From DASUBV01 sp036510065 (GTDB lineage Bacteria > Actinomycetota > Actinomycetes > Streptosporangiales > Streptosporangiaceae): DNA of 64,000 nucleotides. The translations under genes were made by a program, and so were the position numbers. Each line of letters begins with the position of its first letter. The first letter of the stretch is position 1. Shown here piece by piece: positions 48,820 to 57,494 of the stretch. Location: contig DATCEO010000003.1 of the NCBI GenBank assembly GCA_036510065.1, positions 28,660 through 92,659 of the forward strand, written 5' to 3'. The notes beneath the pieces were generated by a model. The model saw nothing but the letters and a program-made list of their open reading frames with translations. It was not told the DNA's origin and ran no database searches.

Positions 48820-49345
48820 CGCTGGCTGTCCTCCTGGTCGGTCGGGGGGTTTCCCCAGACATCATCGTCGCTGATCGCCGCGAGTGCCGCCGAGCGGGTA
48901 ACGATCGGGTGGACAGTCGTCGCAGGGCGGGCTATTCCGCCGGGTCTTTTGCCGCCCCTCCGTGGGCTATGTACGCATGCCGGAGCTTAGGTAACGATAC
49001 GGGATAGTTTCGGAACTGGGCTGGGTCGTAACTTGCGGGCGTCGCTGCGCTGACCGGGCAGAACAGGCTCGTCGCCGGTGGACTCGCCTGGGCCTAGCTG
49101 CTGTTCCTGGCGAGGCGCCGACCGTGTCCGGCGTGACCGGGTTGTTCGCGGTTATGGCGCAGAGCCGGCTGCCGGGCCCGGGCTGGCCCGGGCTGCGCCT
49201 AGAATCCCTGCCTAGACCCGGAGGTCAGCCTCGGCGGTGATCGTCGCTTACGGAACCGCGAGCTGACGCCGCTGCGCACTTAGCTACATGCCTGAGTGCT
49301 TCTTGTTTCCGGCACGTGACCTGGGTCATGCACAATATGGTCCGG
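48820..49345. other. 526-bp gap upstream of the tRNA
   Basis: No gene is supported. It should contain the promoters of the M55-cbiB-cobQ unit (minus) and of tRNA-Arg (plus). An AT-rich patch CACAATATGG lies 8-17 nt before the tRNA and may be its -10 region. No cobalamin riboswitch was recognised. Confidence 0.5.
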
Positions 49346-49422
49346 GCGCCTGTAGCTCAGCTGGATAGAGCAGCTGCCTTCTAAGCAGCCGGTCGCAGGT
49401 TCGAGTCCTGCCAGGCGCGCCA
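49346..49422 (+). tRNA. tRNA-Arg (anticodon TCT)
   Basis: Acceptor GCGCCTG pairs with CAGGCGC, followed by discriminator G and encoded CCA. D arm GCTC/GAGC, anticodon arm GCTGC/GCAGC with loop CTTCTAA (anticodon TCT), T arm GCAGG-TTCGAGT-CCTGC. It reads AGA/AGG. Its 3' half is the integration site of the element that follows; the gene stays intact because the att repeat restores it. Confidence 0.97.
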
Positions 49423-49435
49423 GCCAAAACACCAG
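49378..49435 (+). repeat. attL (58-bp direct repeat)
   Basis: Starts at CTTCTAAGCAG in the anticodon loop and runs through the tRNA 3' end to CAAAACACCAG, identical to 60820-60877. Confidence 0.95.
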
Positions 49436-49629
49436 ATTCCAAGATCGAGAACAGCCCTTTGACACCCGACGTTGACACCAGTTTGCGGCGCGAGAGCCTC
49501 GAACGTATGCTCGTATCCGCGGTTACTTCGTAGTCCATATCCAGTGTGTAGGACCGCGGGCCGATGGCCTTCCGCAGGCCGATATGCCTTGCCCGATGTC
49601 GCCTACCAGGGTGCCAAGGAGGCACGGGT

Positions 49630-49812
49630 ATGGCGCGGCCGCTTTCGGGTCCTTCCGATGGGCTCTGGCTTTGGACACGGTATCTACTCCTGCTGATCAC
49701 AACGTGTGTGGCGTTCGGCGTCCTGTTCGCAGGCGACCTAGCAGGCAGAGCCGGAGCAATGATCCTTCTGTGGCGGGTACTTGACTCAATCCGCCCCTTC
49801 AAGAAGCAGTAG
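49630..49812 (+). CDS. Small membrane protein (60 aa) near attL
   Basis: Starts at ATG 49630 with a strong AGGAGG 7 nt upstream. One or two hydrophobic segments (LWLWTRYLLLLITTCVAFGVLF and GRAGAMILLWRVLDSI) end in a basic RPFKKQ tail. It is convergent with the integrase gene, which ends 23 bp away. No family recognised. The good ribosome site is the main support. Confidence 0.6.
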   Translation: MARPLSGPSDGLWLWTRYLLLLITTCVAFGVLFAGDLAGRAGAMILLWRVLDSIRPFKKQ

Positions 49813-49834
49813 CGTCTGCGGTGGGGGGCCAGCA

Positions 49835-50992
49835 TCACTCGGCGGGTCCCCCACCCAGCACGTCACTGATCTTGCCAAGCGCGTCCCGGTGGGCCTGCTT
49901 GTCCTCGTGGGAGTAGATCTCCAGGGTCACCGCGAGCCGCGAGTGCCCCAGGATGAGCTGGGCGTCGCGGGCCGGAACGCGCAGGTTCTTCAGCAACGTC
50001 GCGGTGGTGTGCCGGAGGTGGTGGACCTTGATTGCCCTCAGCTCATGTGCATCACAGATACGCTTGAAGGACCGGACGAGGTTCCGGGGCTCGATCGGGC
50101 GCCCCGTCCTGGTGGTGAACACGAGCCCGTTGTCTTGCCAGGCGCGGCCGAGTTCTTCGCGGTCGGCTGCCTGTGCGTCACGGCGGATCTCCAGCACATC
50201 GGTGGCCAGCTGGAGCAGAGGCAGATCACGGCGGCCAGCTGCAGTCTTGACCGGGCCGATCCAGAGGCGGCCCTTAAGCCGCTGGACTTGCTGCCGGATG
50301 CGGATCTCATCGTCGGCCTGGTCGACGTCGCGCCAGCGCAGGCCGAGGACTTCACCGCGGCGCAGGCCGTACAGCAGCAGGAGCACGAAGGCCGGGTAAA
50401 GCGGATCGCCTCTGGCAGCGTCCAGGAAGCCGCGAGCCTCCGCGGCTGTCCACGGGGTGATGGGCTGGCGTTCCCAAGCGGGCAGCTCGGCCAGGCGGGC
50501 AACGTTGCGCATGACCAGTTCTTCGCGCATGGCACGGGTCAGCGCGGACGACAGCACAGTCTTCATGACCTGGACCTGCCGCACAGATCGCCCGGCGGAC
50601 AGCTGCTCATTCAGGAAAGCCTGAACTCGCGAGGCTGAAAGCCTCGTCAGCGAATACCGGCCAAGCTGAGGCTTGAGGTAAAGCCGCACCGTCATCTCAT
50701 ACAGCCGGTGCGTGGCCGGGCGCCGGTTGGCGGCGATGACGTTTTCCAGCCAGTAGTCGAGCCAGTCTGCGAGTTTCCAGGCACGGTCGGGGACGGGGAT
50801 GCCCTGCCGGTTGCGCTCCTGGGCTTCGCGCATTCTGTCGGCGGCTTCCTGGCGGGTCTGGCCGTAGACGGTGATGCGCTTGCGGGTGCCTGCTGAGGTC
50901 CAGGCGTAGTAGCGGCCCATCCAGCGGCCGTCAGCGCGGCGGGTCAGGGAGCCGTCGCCGTTGACGCGGCGGCGGGCGGTCCGGGGCGGCAT
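49835..50992 (-). CDS. int: Tyrosine site-specific integrase
   Basis: 385 residues from ATG 50992. N-terminal AP2-like arm-binding part (GDGSLTRRADGRWMGRYYAW), SAM-like core-binding domain (ADWLDYWLENVI...), then the catalytic domain with Arg in GLRRGEVLGL (about 210), HLRHTTAT (about 326), the late His of LGHS, and Tyr in LEIYSH (about 358). It would join attP to attB in tRNA-Arg. The start overlaps the xis stop by one base (TGATG). Confidence 0.95.
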   Translation of the reverse strand: MPPRTARRRVNGDGSLTRRADGRWMGRYYAWTSAGTRKRITVYGQTRQEAADRMREAQERNRQGIPVPDRAWKLADWLDYWLENVIAANRRPATHRLYEMTVRLYLKPQLGRYSLTRLSASRVQAFLNEQLSAGRSVRQVQVMKTVLSSALTRAMREELVMRNVARLAELPAWERQPITPWTAAEARGFLDAARGDPLYPAFVLLLLYGLRRGEVLGLRWRDVDQADDEIRIRQQVQRLKGRLWIGPVKTAAGRRDLPLLQLATDVLEIRRDAQAADREELGRAWQDNGLVFTTRTGRPIEPRNLVRSFKRICDAHELRAIKVHHLRHTTATLLKNLRVPARDAQLILGHSRLAVTLEIYSHEDKQAHRDALGKISDVLGGGPAE

Positions 50993-51180
50993 CAGGCGAC
51001 CTCGTCGGCCTGGTCCTCGAGCTGGGCCACGTAGGCCCGGAGCGCATCGAGGGTGATGAATCGCATGTGGCCGTCCTTGACCGAGCGGATCTTCCCGGCG
51101 TGCATGAGGTCATAGAGGGTGGCCCGGCCGATGCCGAGCACCTGGGCGGCTTCCTTGGGGCGGTACAGCAGCTTGTCCAT
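50992..51180 (-). CDS. xis: Excisionase / MerR-like HTH protein
   Basis: 62 residues from ATG 51180. KLLYRPKEAAQVLGIGRATLYDLMHAGKIRSVKDGHMRFI is the winged-helix DNA-binding pattern of AICE and phage excisionases (HTH_17). It is directly upstream of int, as in pSAM2-type elements, and should set the direction of recombination. Its 5' part overlaps the repSA 3' end by 71 bp in another frame. Confidence 0.9.
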   Translation of the reverse strand: MDKLLYRPKEAAQVLGIGRATLYDLMHAGKIRSVKDGHMRFITLDALRAYVAQLEDQADEVA

Positions 51181-52738
51181 GGGTGTCCTTCGGGTCAGGC
51201 GGTGCGGGTGCGTAGTCGGCGGCGGCCTGGTGGTGCTCGCGGGCGCGGGCGGCGGCGGCCAGGGCGAGGGCACGTTCGGCGGTGGTGGCGTGGCCGGTTC
51301 CGGTGTAGGCCCAGGTGGCCTCGATCAGGACGGTTCGGTGGTCGAGGTCGCGGCCCCAGGGGTCTTTCTCCCCGCCGGGGTGGCGCTGGTGGCGCTGGTA
51401 GTCGGTGCGGGCGGTACGGAGCTGGCCGAAGGTGACGGAGTAGGCACGGGATTTAGTCAGGAAGTGGCCGCCGTAGCCGAGCATGTGGGTCCACCGGTTC
51501 AGCGCCAGCGGGGCGGCGTCCGGGTGCCTGGCGAGGTCCCAGCAGGTAGTGATCAGCTGCTTGTAGTGCGCGGTGCAGCGCAGCGCGGCGATGGCGGCGG
51601 GGCCGCGGAGGGGCCGGTCGGGCATGCCCGGGGTGCCGGTGGCCTTAGTCGCGTACTTGGCGATGTAGTTCGCGACGGCCGGGGCGGGCAGGGCTTGGCC
51701 CGTGGCGGGCAGGTCACCGGTGGCCCGGATGGGCCGGGTGTCAGCCTGGGTGCCGAACCGCAGGATACGCCCCAGGCCCGGGTCGATAACAGGCTCAGCG
51801 GCAGCGGGTCCCCGGGCGCGGCGGATGGCAGCGGCCAGGACGGCCACGGTGTCGCAGCTGACGGCGGCGGCGGCCTGGCCGATGGCCTCGGCGAGCAGGG
51901 CGGTGTCGTAACGGGGAGGCGGGGGCTGGTGCTCGCCGCGGGCGTGGTCGAGGCGGATCACGGCGTGGTAGTGGATGATGCCGCGGGCCTGGTACTCGGC
52001 GACCTTGACGAACCGGGCGCGGGTCTCGTCACGGAGCTGGGCGCGGGTGATCCCGGCGAGGGCGGCCAGGCGGCGGGGCAGGTAGATGGTGAACCGGCGC
52101 CACAGCTCCGGAGCCAGGGCGTTGAACAGGACGTGCCCGGTGTAGTCGTAGCAGCGCGGGCAGAGCGGCTGGCCGAGGAGGGGGTCGCCGTCGCGGTGGG
52201 TGCGCGGGCAGGAGATGTCACGGCCGTGCGGGCAGCGGCGGTGCCGGTGGTCGCGGCGGGGACGGCAGGGCAGCAGCTGACCGCGGCGGCCGGTGCGCGC
52301 GGCGTGGACCGGGCCAAACGACGGGGCGGTCAGGGTCGCGAACACGCACGGGTGACCGGCGACGGTGCCGGGGACGCCCTTGCCGCCGGTCAGCCCGGCG
52401 CGGATGAGCTGCCGGGCGTCGCGCTTGTAAACCCGGGAGCAGGACGGGCAGACGTGCTCGCGGCGGTTCCCGCAGGCCACCAGCAGCACCCCGCCCGGCT
52501 CGACGGCGGTGTCATACATGGGCCGGGCGGTTCCGGTGGCCCGGTCGATGGCCTCAACCCGGCCGGCCAGCCGGATCGGGGCCGAGCAGTGGCCGGTTCC
52601 TTGCAGCTGGGATTCCCAGCGGCGGAACTGGTCGGAGGCGGCCAGCTGGAGGACCTCGGTCAGCAGGTCCCCGGTGATCGCTCCCGCCCCCGTGCCGGTG
52701 TCAGGCTCGGGGGCGAGGGCCAGCGCCGGGGTGGTCAT
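51110..52738 (-). CDS. repSA: RepSA-like rolling-circle replication initiator
   Basis: 542 residues from ATG 52738. Zinc-finger-like cysteines (HVCPSCSRVYKRDA; CRPRRDHRHRRCPHG; CPRCYDYTG) come first. The HUH metal motif is seen in GIIHYHAVIRLD (about 255), and the Tyr motif in VANYIAKYATKATG (about 355), the active-site tyrosine of rolling-circle nickases. It would nick the element's double-strand origin after excision. The start overlaps the preceding small gene by ATGA, and the end overlaps xis. Confidence 0.92.
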   Translation of the reverse strand: MTTPALALAPEPDTGTGAGAITGDLLTEVLQLAASDQFRRWESQLQGTGHCSAPIRLAGRVEAIDRATGTARPMYDTAVEPGGVLLVACGNRREHVCPSCSRVYKRDARQLIRAGLTGGKGVPGTVAGHPCVFATLTAPSFGPVHAARTGRRGQLLPCRPRRDHRHRRCPHGRDISCPRTHRDGDPLLGQPLCPRCYDYTGHVLFNALAPELWRRFTIYLPRRLAALAGITRAQLRDETRARFVKVAEYQARGIIHYHAVIRLDHARGEHQPPPPRYDTALLAEAIGQAAAAVSCDTVAVLAAAIRRARGPAAAEPVIDPGLGRILRFGTQADTRPIRATGDLPATGQALPAPAVANYIAKYATKATGTPGMPDRPLRGPAAIAALRCTAHYKQLITTCWDLARHPDAAPLALNRWTHMLGYGGHFLTKSRAYSVTFGQLRTARTDYQRHQRHPGGEKDPWGRDLDHRTVLIEATWAYTGTGHATTAERALALAAAARAREHHQAAADYAPAPPDPKDTHGQAAVPPQGSRPGARHRPGHPL

Positions 52739-52932
52739 GCCGCCGGTCCCGTCGCGCTCCAGGCGGGAGCGAGGGCATCGGGCAGGGTTCCGGCTTGCAG
52801 GACGGGCCAGGTGACCGTGCAGGCCAGGCACTGGTAGCCGTAGGCCTCGGCCGCTCCGGTGATGACGGCGAAGGGCTGGACCTCGTCGCTGCCGCAGGCG
52901 GGGCAGCAGTCGCCGTCCGGGTGGCCGGTCAC
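52735..52932 (-). CDS. Small zinc-ribbon protein of the element
   Basis: 65 residues from GTG 52932. Two CxxC pairs (DCCPACGSDEVQPF and YQCLACTVTWPV) form a likely zinc ribbon. 4-nt overlaps with repSA and with the gene before it show translational coupling. Function unknown; common beside AICE rep genes. Confidence 0.75.
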   Translation of the reverse strand: MTGHPDGDCCPACGSDEVQPFAVITGAAEAYGYQCLACTVTWPVLQAGTLPDALAPAWSATGPAA

Positions 52933-53243
52933 GTGTCCGGCCCGGTGATGGTGATGTGCCCGGCAGCGGCGATGCGCTGGCAGACGGGGCAGCTCACGGT
53001 GGGCGGGAACAGGCCATCGGGGATGGCCTCCCATCGCCAGGCCGTCCCGCACAGCGCTTCCCCGGCGTAACAGGTGGCCGTGCCGCCGGTCGTGGTCTGG
53101 TCGGCAATGGCGTGGTAGTCCGCGCGGACGCGGCGGCCGTACAGGTCAGGCCCGGCGGGCTGGTAGCCGATGTGGGCGGTCGGCCGGGCAGCTGCCCGCC
53201 GCTTCTTCCGCACCACCGTCTTCGGCGGGGCCGGGGCGGTCAT
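52929..53243 (-). CDS. Small element protein with CxxC motif
   Basis: 104 residues from ATG 53243. A basic N-terminus (VRKKRRAAARPTAH), then DYHAIADQ, CYAGEALCGTAW, and a C-terminal CPVCQRIA. It may bind zinc. Overlaps both neighbours by 4 nt. No known role. Confidence 0.75.
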   Translation of the reverse strand: MTAPAPPKTVVRKKRRAAARPTAHIGYQPAGPDLYGRRVRADYHAIADQTTTGGTATCYAGEALCGTAWRWEAIPDGLFPPTVSCPVCQRIAAAGHITITGPDT

Positions 53244-54103
53244 GCGGCATCACCCTCACGCAGGGGGATCACGTTGCCGGGGCCGGTGCTGGTGCCTGGC
53301 CCGGACATGCCGCGCAGGGCGGCAGCCGTCTCGGCCAGCTCGATGATGTGCTCGTCAGACAGGTAGGCAGCCTTGACCCGGCGGGGGATGCCGTCCTCGG
53401 CGCGGAGCCAGGACACCCCGCGTGACTGCGGGTCGATCTCCTCAGCGGTGTAGCCCTTGTTCGCCCAGCCGTGACCCAGGATGGTGTCGGAGGACGCCTC
53501 GGTGGAGCAGCGGAACGCCCACCGGTACCCGAACAGGTCCCGCAGGGACGTGGGCACGATGTCGGCTGATGGCCGCTGGGTGGCCTCAATCCCGATGATG
53601 CCCGGGGCGCGGCCGCGGGCGATCACGTCCCGGTTGCAGGCGTTGAATTCCTTCTGCGCCGCAGCCGACCCAACCGTGGCGGAGAAGTAGGCCAGCTCGT
53701 CCACGGCGACGAGGTAGACCGGCAGCCCCATCTTTGGGGTGATCTTCCGCTTCTTGTGATCGAGCAGCCATTCGGTGCGCTCGTCAATCTGCTGCTGGAG
53801 CCACCGGAACGTCTCGATGGCCTCATCGATGCTCGGGCCGATGAACTTATGCGCGCAATCGCGCCACAGGCCGAGCTCGACCCTTTTGCCGTCGACCAGG
53901 ATCAGGCGACAGTCAGGGGACAGCGCGCCGTGCGCGACGACCAGCTGCAGGGCGACGGACTTACCGCCGCCGGGTTCCCCGCCGATCAGCATGTTCCGCT
54001 CAGCGAGCGTGACGTGGACCTCGCGGCCCATCTCGTCGGTGCCCAGGTGCACGGGCTGCCAGATCGACAGCGGCCTCGCGGGCAGGGTGTCAGTGGGTTT
54101 CAT
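53240..54103 (-). CDS. tra: FtsK/SpoIIIE-type DNA translocase (AICE transfer protein Tra)
   Basis: 287 residues from ATG 54103, with GGAAGGAG 10 nt upstream. Motor motifs: VHVTLAERNMLIGGEPGGGKSVALQ (Walker A about 40-48), LILVDGKRVELGLW, YLVAVDELAYF (Walker B), IGIEATQRPS, and FRCSTEASSDTILGHGW. It lacks a clear C-terminal winged helix and membrane segments of its own, unlike TraB of pSAM2/pSVH1, so it is a short form. It would pump double-stranded element DNA between hyphae during conjugation. Confidence 0.9.
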   Translation of the reverse strand: MKPTDTLPARPLSIWQPVHLGTDEMGREVHVTLAERNMLIGGEPGGGKSVALQLVVAHGALSPDCRLILVDGKRVELGLWRDCAHKFIGPSIDEAIETFRWLQQQIDERTEWLLDHKKRKITPKMGLPVYLVAVDELAYFSATVGSAAAQKEFNACNRDVIARGRAPGIIGIEATQRPSADIVPTSLRDLFGYRWAFRCSTEASSDTILGHGWANKGYTAEEIDPQSRGVSWLRAEDGIPRRVKAAYLSDEHIIELAETAAALRGMSGPGTSTGPGNVIPLREGDAA

Positions 54104-54156
54104 GGGTGCATCACTCCTTCCGTTGCACTCGTGATGACAGGGGTTTGCGGGGAGAG

Positions 54157-54190
54157 CCCCCGGAGGCCGGTGACAGCCGGTTTCCGGGGG
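54157..54190. promoter_or_regulatory. Hairpin between the HTH gene and tra
   Basis: CCCCCGGA (54157-54164) pairs with TCCGGGGG (54183-54190), enclosing a GCCGG/CCGGT pairing. It occupies the only real gap (110 bp) in the upstream half of the minus-strand unit, so it may reduce read-through into tra. Confidence 0.45.
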
Positions 54191-54213
54191 CATCCCGTCA
54201 TGGATGCCGCTTC

Positions 54214-54477
54214 TCAGGCTGCGGGGGTGCCGTGCTCTTCGGCAGCCAGGTGGCGGGCTGCGAGCAGGGCGGTGACGTGATCGACGTCGGCCGCGGTGTA
54301 GGCGGTGCGTACGCCGGACACGGACATGCCCGAGGCTTCGGCCAGGTCGGCCAGCCGGTAGGGGCGGGGTAAGACGACCTCGCGGGCATAGGCCAGCAGC
54401 AGCCTGATGTCCTGGTCGGCCTGGTCCCGGCGGTGCCGGGCATCACGCAGCGCAGTGAGCAGAAGATCGCCGGTCAC
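54214..54477 (-). CDS. Small HTH protein of the element
   Basis: 87 residues from GTG 54477, which overlaps the previous gene by GTGA. PYRLADLAEASGMSVSGVRTAYTAADVDHVTALL reads as a sigma-region-4-like or resolvase-like HTH. It may regulate transfer or replication. No close family recognised. Confidence 0.75.
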   Translation of the reverse strand: MTGDLLLTALRDARHRRDQADQDIRLLLAYAREVVLPRPYRLADLAEASGMSVSGVRTAYTAADVDHVTALLAARHLAAEEHGTPAA

Positions 54478-55076
54478 GGGGCGTTCCCGGCGCTGGCCTC
54501 GTGCACCTTGGGTGCCAGACCGGATGCAACGACGTGCCTGGGCGCGAGGGTGTCGCGTCGCACGATGTCGACCTTGACGACCTGCGCCCACCGCTTCGAT
54601 CTCTCGACGCGGGTCTCCCGGGCGTAGCACGCGGCGGCGATCTCGCCGGTATGGGCTTCGAGGTCCTCGGCGCAGATACCGGCACGGCACAGCACCCAGG
54701 CCCGCTCTCCGACCTGCGTGGGCCGGATCCAGATGATCAGGGACAGCCGCCCTGACCGGGTATGCATGCGGGTCTCGAAGAACACCCGCTGGAGCCGGTG
54801 GCGTGAGATCACGCACCAGGCCCGGCGGACCAGGAACCGGCGCGTCCACGGCAGGGCCATGGCCAGCAGGACCGTCCCGGCCAGCACGATGGCGGCCCTG
54901 GTCCAGGTGATGACACCGGCCAGTTCCCAGGTTCCGTAAGCGGCCGACGCTGAGACGGCTACCTCGGTGCGGAACCGCCAGAAGATCCCGGCGGCCGAGT
55001 GATTCACCTCAGCGAACATGCCGTCCAGGACATAGGGGTTATTGCGGTGGTTACGCGGGTTCGGACGCGAGGGCAT
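54474..55076 (-). CDS. Element membrane protein with one or two helices
   Basis: 200 residues from ATG 55076. A hydrophobic stretch TWTRAAIVLAGTVLLAMALPW, with weaker hydrophobicity just before it, anchors the protein. A soluble C-terminal domain follows (RLSLIIWIRPTQVGERAWVLCRAGICAEDLEAHTGEIAAACYAR...). Proteins of this plan occur next to tra in many AICEs, in the position of Spd (spread) genes. Role in intra-mycelial spread is inferred from position. Confidence 0.75.
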   Translation of the reverse strand: MPSRPNPRNHRNNPYVLDGMFAEVNHSAAGIFWRFRTEVAVSASAAYGTWELAGVITWTRAAIVLAGTVLLAMALPWTRRFLVRRAWCVISRHRLQRVFFETRMHTRSGRLSLIIWIRPTQVGERAWVLCRAGICAEDLEAHTGEIAAACYARETRVERSKRWAQVVKVDIVRRDTLAPRHVVASGLAPKVHEASAGNAP

Positions 55077-55363
55077 CAGGCTTCCCTCCCGAACTCAGCG
55101 CGGGAACCGGTGTCCGCGCCCAGGACGCGGATACGGTCAGCGATTTCAGCCTGTGCCCAGGTGCGGGCGGCAGGCTCGTTACCCACTTGCGCCGTGCGCG
55201 CGGCGGCGAGCTGGGTGAACCGCGGGTCGCGGTACTCGGTCACGCCGGGCCGGACCCGGCGGGCTTCCCAGCCATGCCAGGCGGCGTACTCATCGGGGAT
55301 GGCCAGCCGGGCCTCTATCCGCCGTGCTAGGCGGGCCAGGCGTGCGCTGATAACGTGGAACAT
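55076..55363 (-). CDS. Hypothetical element protein (95 aa)
   Basis: Starts at ATG 55363, with GGAAG 8 nt upstream. Basic helical N-terminus MFHVISARLARLARRIEAR, then WHGWEARRVRPGVTEYRDPRF and a helical end. Stop and next start overlap by one base. Not recognised. Confidence 0.7.
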   Translation of the reverse strand: MFHVISARLARLARRIEARLAIPDEYAAWHGWEARRVRPGVTEYRDPRFTQLAAARTAQVGNEPAARTWAQAEIADRIRVLGADTGSRAEFGREA

Positions 55364-55457
55364 GCCACGGACTTCCTTTCCTGTTGACATGCGGGTGGGT
55401 GGGGTGCGGCGGCTGGCCGGGCCGGAGAGCGGGAACTCTCCAGGCCCGGCACTCACG

Positions 55458-55805
55458 TCAGAACGGCGCTTCGCCGTCGTAGGGGTCCGGATGCGGCTGG
55501 ACGGGGATGTCCGCCAGGACCTCATCGAGCATCCGCAGGTAATGGTCTGCGGTTTCCATGCAGGTCAGCGCCGCGTACAGCCGCTCCTTGACCTGATCCA
55601 TCGGGGTGGTGTCCAGTTCCTTGTAGATGCAGTTGTGCATCACGTGCGCCAGGTCCCGGGTGGCGCTCGTCGACTCGCAGACCAGCGAGATCAGGGCCAT
55701 GGCCTCTGTGCGCCGCAGGTCACCCACCGACTGGTGAGCCGGATCGGCCTGCTGAGTGGTGGTGCCGTTCTTGACGGCCTGGATCTTCGGTGTGCTGCTG
55801 GTCAT
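55458..55805 (-). CDS. Hypothetical element protein (115 aa)
   Basis: Starts at ATG 55805, with AAAGGA upstream. Mostly helical, with DLRRTEAMALISLVCESTSATRDLAHVMHN and LTCMETADHYLRMLDEVLADIP; soluble. It stands 94 bp upstream of the 95-aa gene in the same unit. Not recognised. Confidence 0.7.
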   Translation of the reverse strand: MTSSTPKIQAVKNGTTTQQADPAHQSVGDLRRTEAMALISLVCESTSATRDLAHVMHNCIYKELDTTPMDQVKERLYAALTCMETADHYLRMLDEVLADIPVQPHPDPYDGEAPF

Positions 55806-55890
55806 CGCAGCTGTCCTTTCGCGTGTCATGCAGATGACTGCCGGGATGAGCGTCTGCCGTCACCGGCAGGCGCAGGGGGCGGTGCGCGGG

Positions 55891-56211
55891 CTAAGCGGCG
55901 CGGGACTGCTGTGCAGGCTGGATGGACGCGGCGCGGTAAGCCACGCCGCCCTTGCCGTTGTTGTTCCAGGCAATCGCCTCCAGACCCTCGAAGCGGACCT
56001 GCTGACCCGGATTCACCTTGGGCTGGTCACCAGTCACCGTGACCCGGATCACCTCCCCGCGCTCAGAGTCCTGGGCGAGCACCTCGACAACCCACTGCGG
56101 GCGGCCGGTGTCGCGGTCCACCTTCTGCACGTCCTTGCCGAAGTCCTTGCGCGCCTCCGCGGCCCTGGTGACCTGAAAGCTCACCGCCGACGTGTCGAGC
56201 ACCAGACGCAT
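55891..56211 (-). CDS. Hypothetical element protein (106 aa), first gene of the minus-strand unit
   Basis: Starts at ATG 56211, with GGAAG 8 nt upstream. A beta-rich protein (MRLVLDTSAVSFQVTRAAEARKD..., WVVEVLAQDSERGEVIRVTVTGDQP, VRFEGLEAIAWNNNGKGGVAYRA) with an OB-fold-like look; similar small proteins open the replication-transfer units of other AICEs. A single-stranded-DNA-binding role is possible but not shown. Confidence 0.7.
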   Translation of the reverse strand: MRLVLDTSAVSFQVTRAAEARKDFGKDVQKVDRDTGRPQWVVEVLAQDSERGEVIRVTVTGDQPKVNPGQQVRFEGLEAIAWNNNGKGGVAYRAASIQPAQQSRAA

Positions 56212-56441
56212 GAGAACCACTTCCTTCCGTGGCAGCCCTCTGTTGGGGCTGATTGCTGGGACGACCTTTCTGGTTGTCACTGCCAGCAGGACTACGATGC
56301 GGCCGCCTCTAGCTAGGTGTCACCGAGGCTTGATCGGCTGCATGGCCGTTACACGCACGGAGGCGGGTTGCGCCTGTGCAAGTGACTTCGCCGCGCGCAA
56401 CAAGGCGAAGCTAGGCTGAGCCTGAACGTTTGGGAGGATCG

Positions 56442-57494
56442 ATGATCGACTGGTCGCAGCCACGGCCGCTGGCAAAGGTGACCGAGGACGCGGGATTCAC
56501 GATGTCCGACGTTGCCTTCGTCTCGGGCCTGGAGCTGAGCACCGTGTCGCGGCTCTGGGATGAGCCGGACTGGCTTGATCGTGTCAGCGGCAAGTCGTTA
56601 CAGTCGCTGGCTTCCTCGGTGCCCGGGGTCGCGGAGTACTTCGCCTCGCATTCCGTGCTAGCACGGCGGAACGACTTGATCGCGCAGCTGGAGGCCGAAG
56701 GTCTCTCGGCGAACCGACCTGCGCTGATGCTGTCGTCTCACTCGGACGTTCCGCACCAGTACCTGTTCAACGCTCTGGAGGCGGCTCTCAGCATCATGCG
56801 CGGCGACGAGCGCCGGACCTGTTCGTATCTCGCTCGCTTCTGGGGGCTCCAGCAAAACCGGGCGCTGGAGCTTCTGTACGCCGCTGAGGGCGACCACGCG
56901 CTGCTACGAAATCCCGATCAGCTTTTTTCTGCGTCTATCGAGATGGCTCCACGCCTGACACGCAAGAACTATTCATTCCACTCGATTCTGGCTCAGGCAA
57001 CTTTTGCTCATCACCTTGGAATTGCGACCGGTGAGCTAGACGGCGAATTCACTCCGTCGATTACTGACCGCCAGTCAGCCTTTATGGTTCGCAGCGGGAT
57101 CATGGGCCTGCTTATCAACTCTAGTGATATCGACCTGGCTCACAGGTATGAGCGGATGGTAAAAGACATTCCGGTCCTGGCGATCATTGAGGAGTGGTCT
57201 TTCCCTACCTATACTCGGGACAGCAGACCGAACGCAGACTTTTCCCTGCCAGGGTCCATCCTGCTCCGCAGAACGGCAGAGGAAGTTCTGCGAGAAGTAG
57301 ATCATTACACCGACGCTTATCTTTATTACCTTTGCACAACCTATCTGCCGCTGGCTCTGGAAAGAGATCCGACGTTTGGGCTCAGAGCCGCGCAGCTCGA
57401 AAGAGCGCTGGAAATCCGCGCTCAGGTCTGCGAGGACGCCACGGTACGTGGAGCTTGCATCGGCCTGGCGGGTCAGCTTAAGGAGACTACATGA
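56442..57494 (+). CDS. Putative HTH regulator coupled to a methyltransferase (AICE cargo)
   Basis: 350 residues from ATG 56442, with GGAGG 4 nt upstream. The N-terminus (MSDVAFVSGLELSTVSRLWDEPDWLDRVSGKSLQSLASSVPGV) reads as a Cro/LacI-like HTH. The rest is a helical domain of about 270 residues with no family recognised. It overlaps the methyltransferase gene by ATGA and is divergent from the replication-transfer unit, the place where element regulators usually lie. Codon use becomes less GC-rich towards its 3' half. Confidence 0.75.
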   Translation: MIDWSQPRPLAKVTEDAGFTMSDVAFVSGLELSTVSRLWDEPDWLDRVSGKSLQSLASSVPGVAEYFASHSVLARRNDLIAQLEAEGLSANRPALMLSSHSDVPHQYLFNALEAALSIMRGDERRTCSYLARFWGLQQNRALELLYAAEGDHALLRNPDQLFSASIEMAPRLTRKNYSFHSILAQATFAHHLGIATGELDGEFTPSITDRQSAFMVRSGIMGLLINSSDIDLAHRYERMVKDIPVLAIIEEWSFPTYTRDSRPNADFSLPGSILLRRTAEEVLREVDHYTDAYLYYLCTTYLPLALERDPTFGLRAAQLERALEIRAQVCEDATVRGACIGLAGQLKETT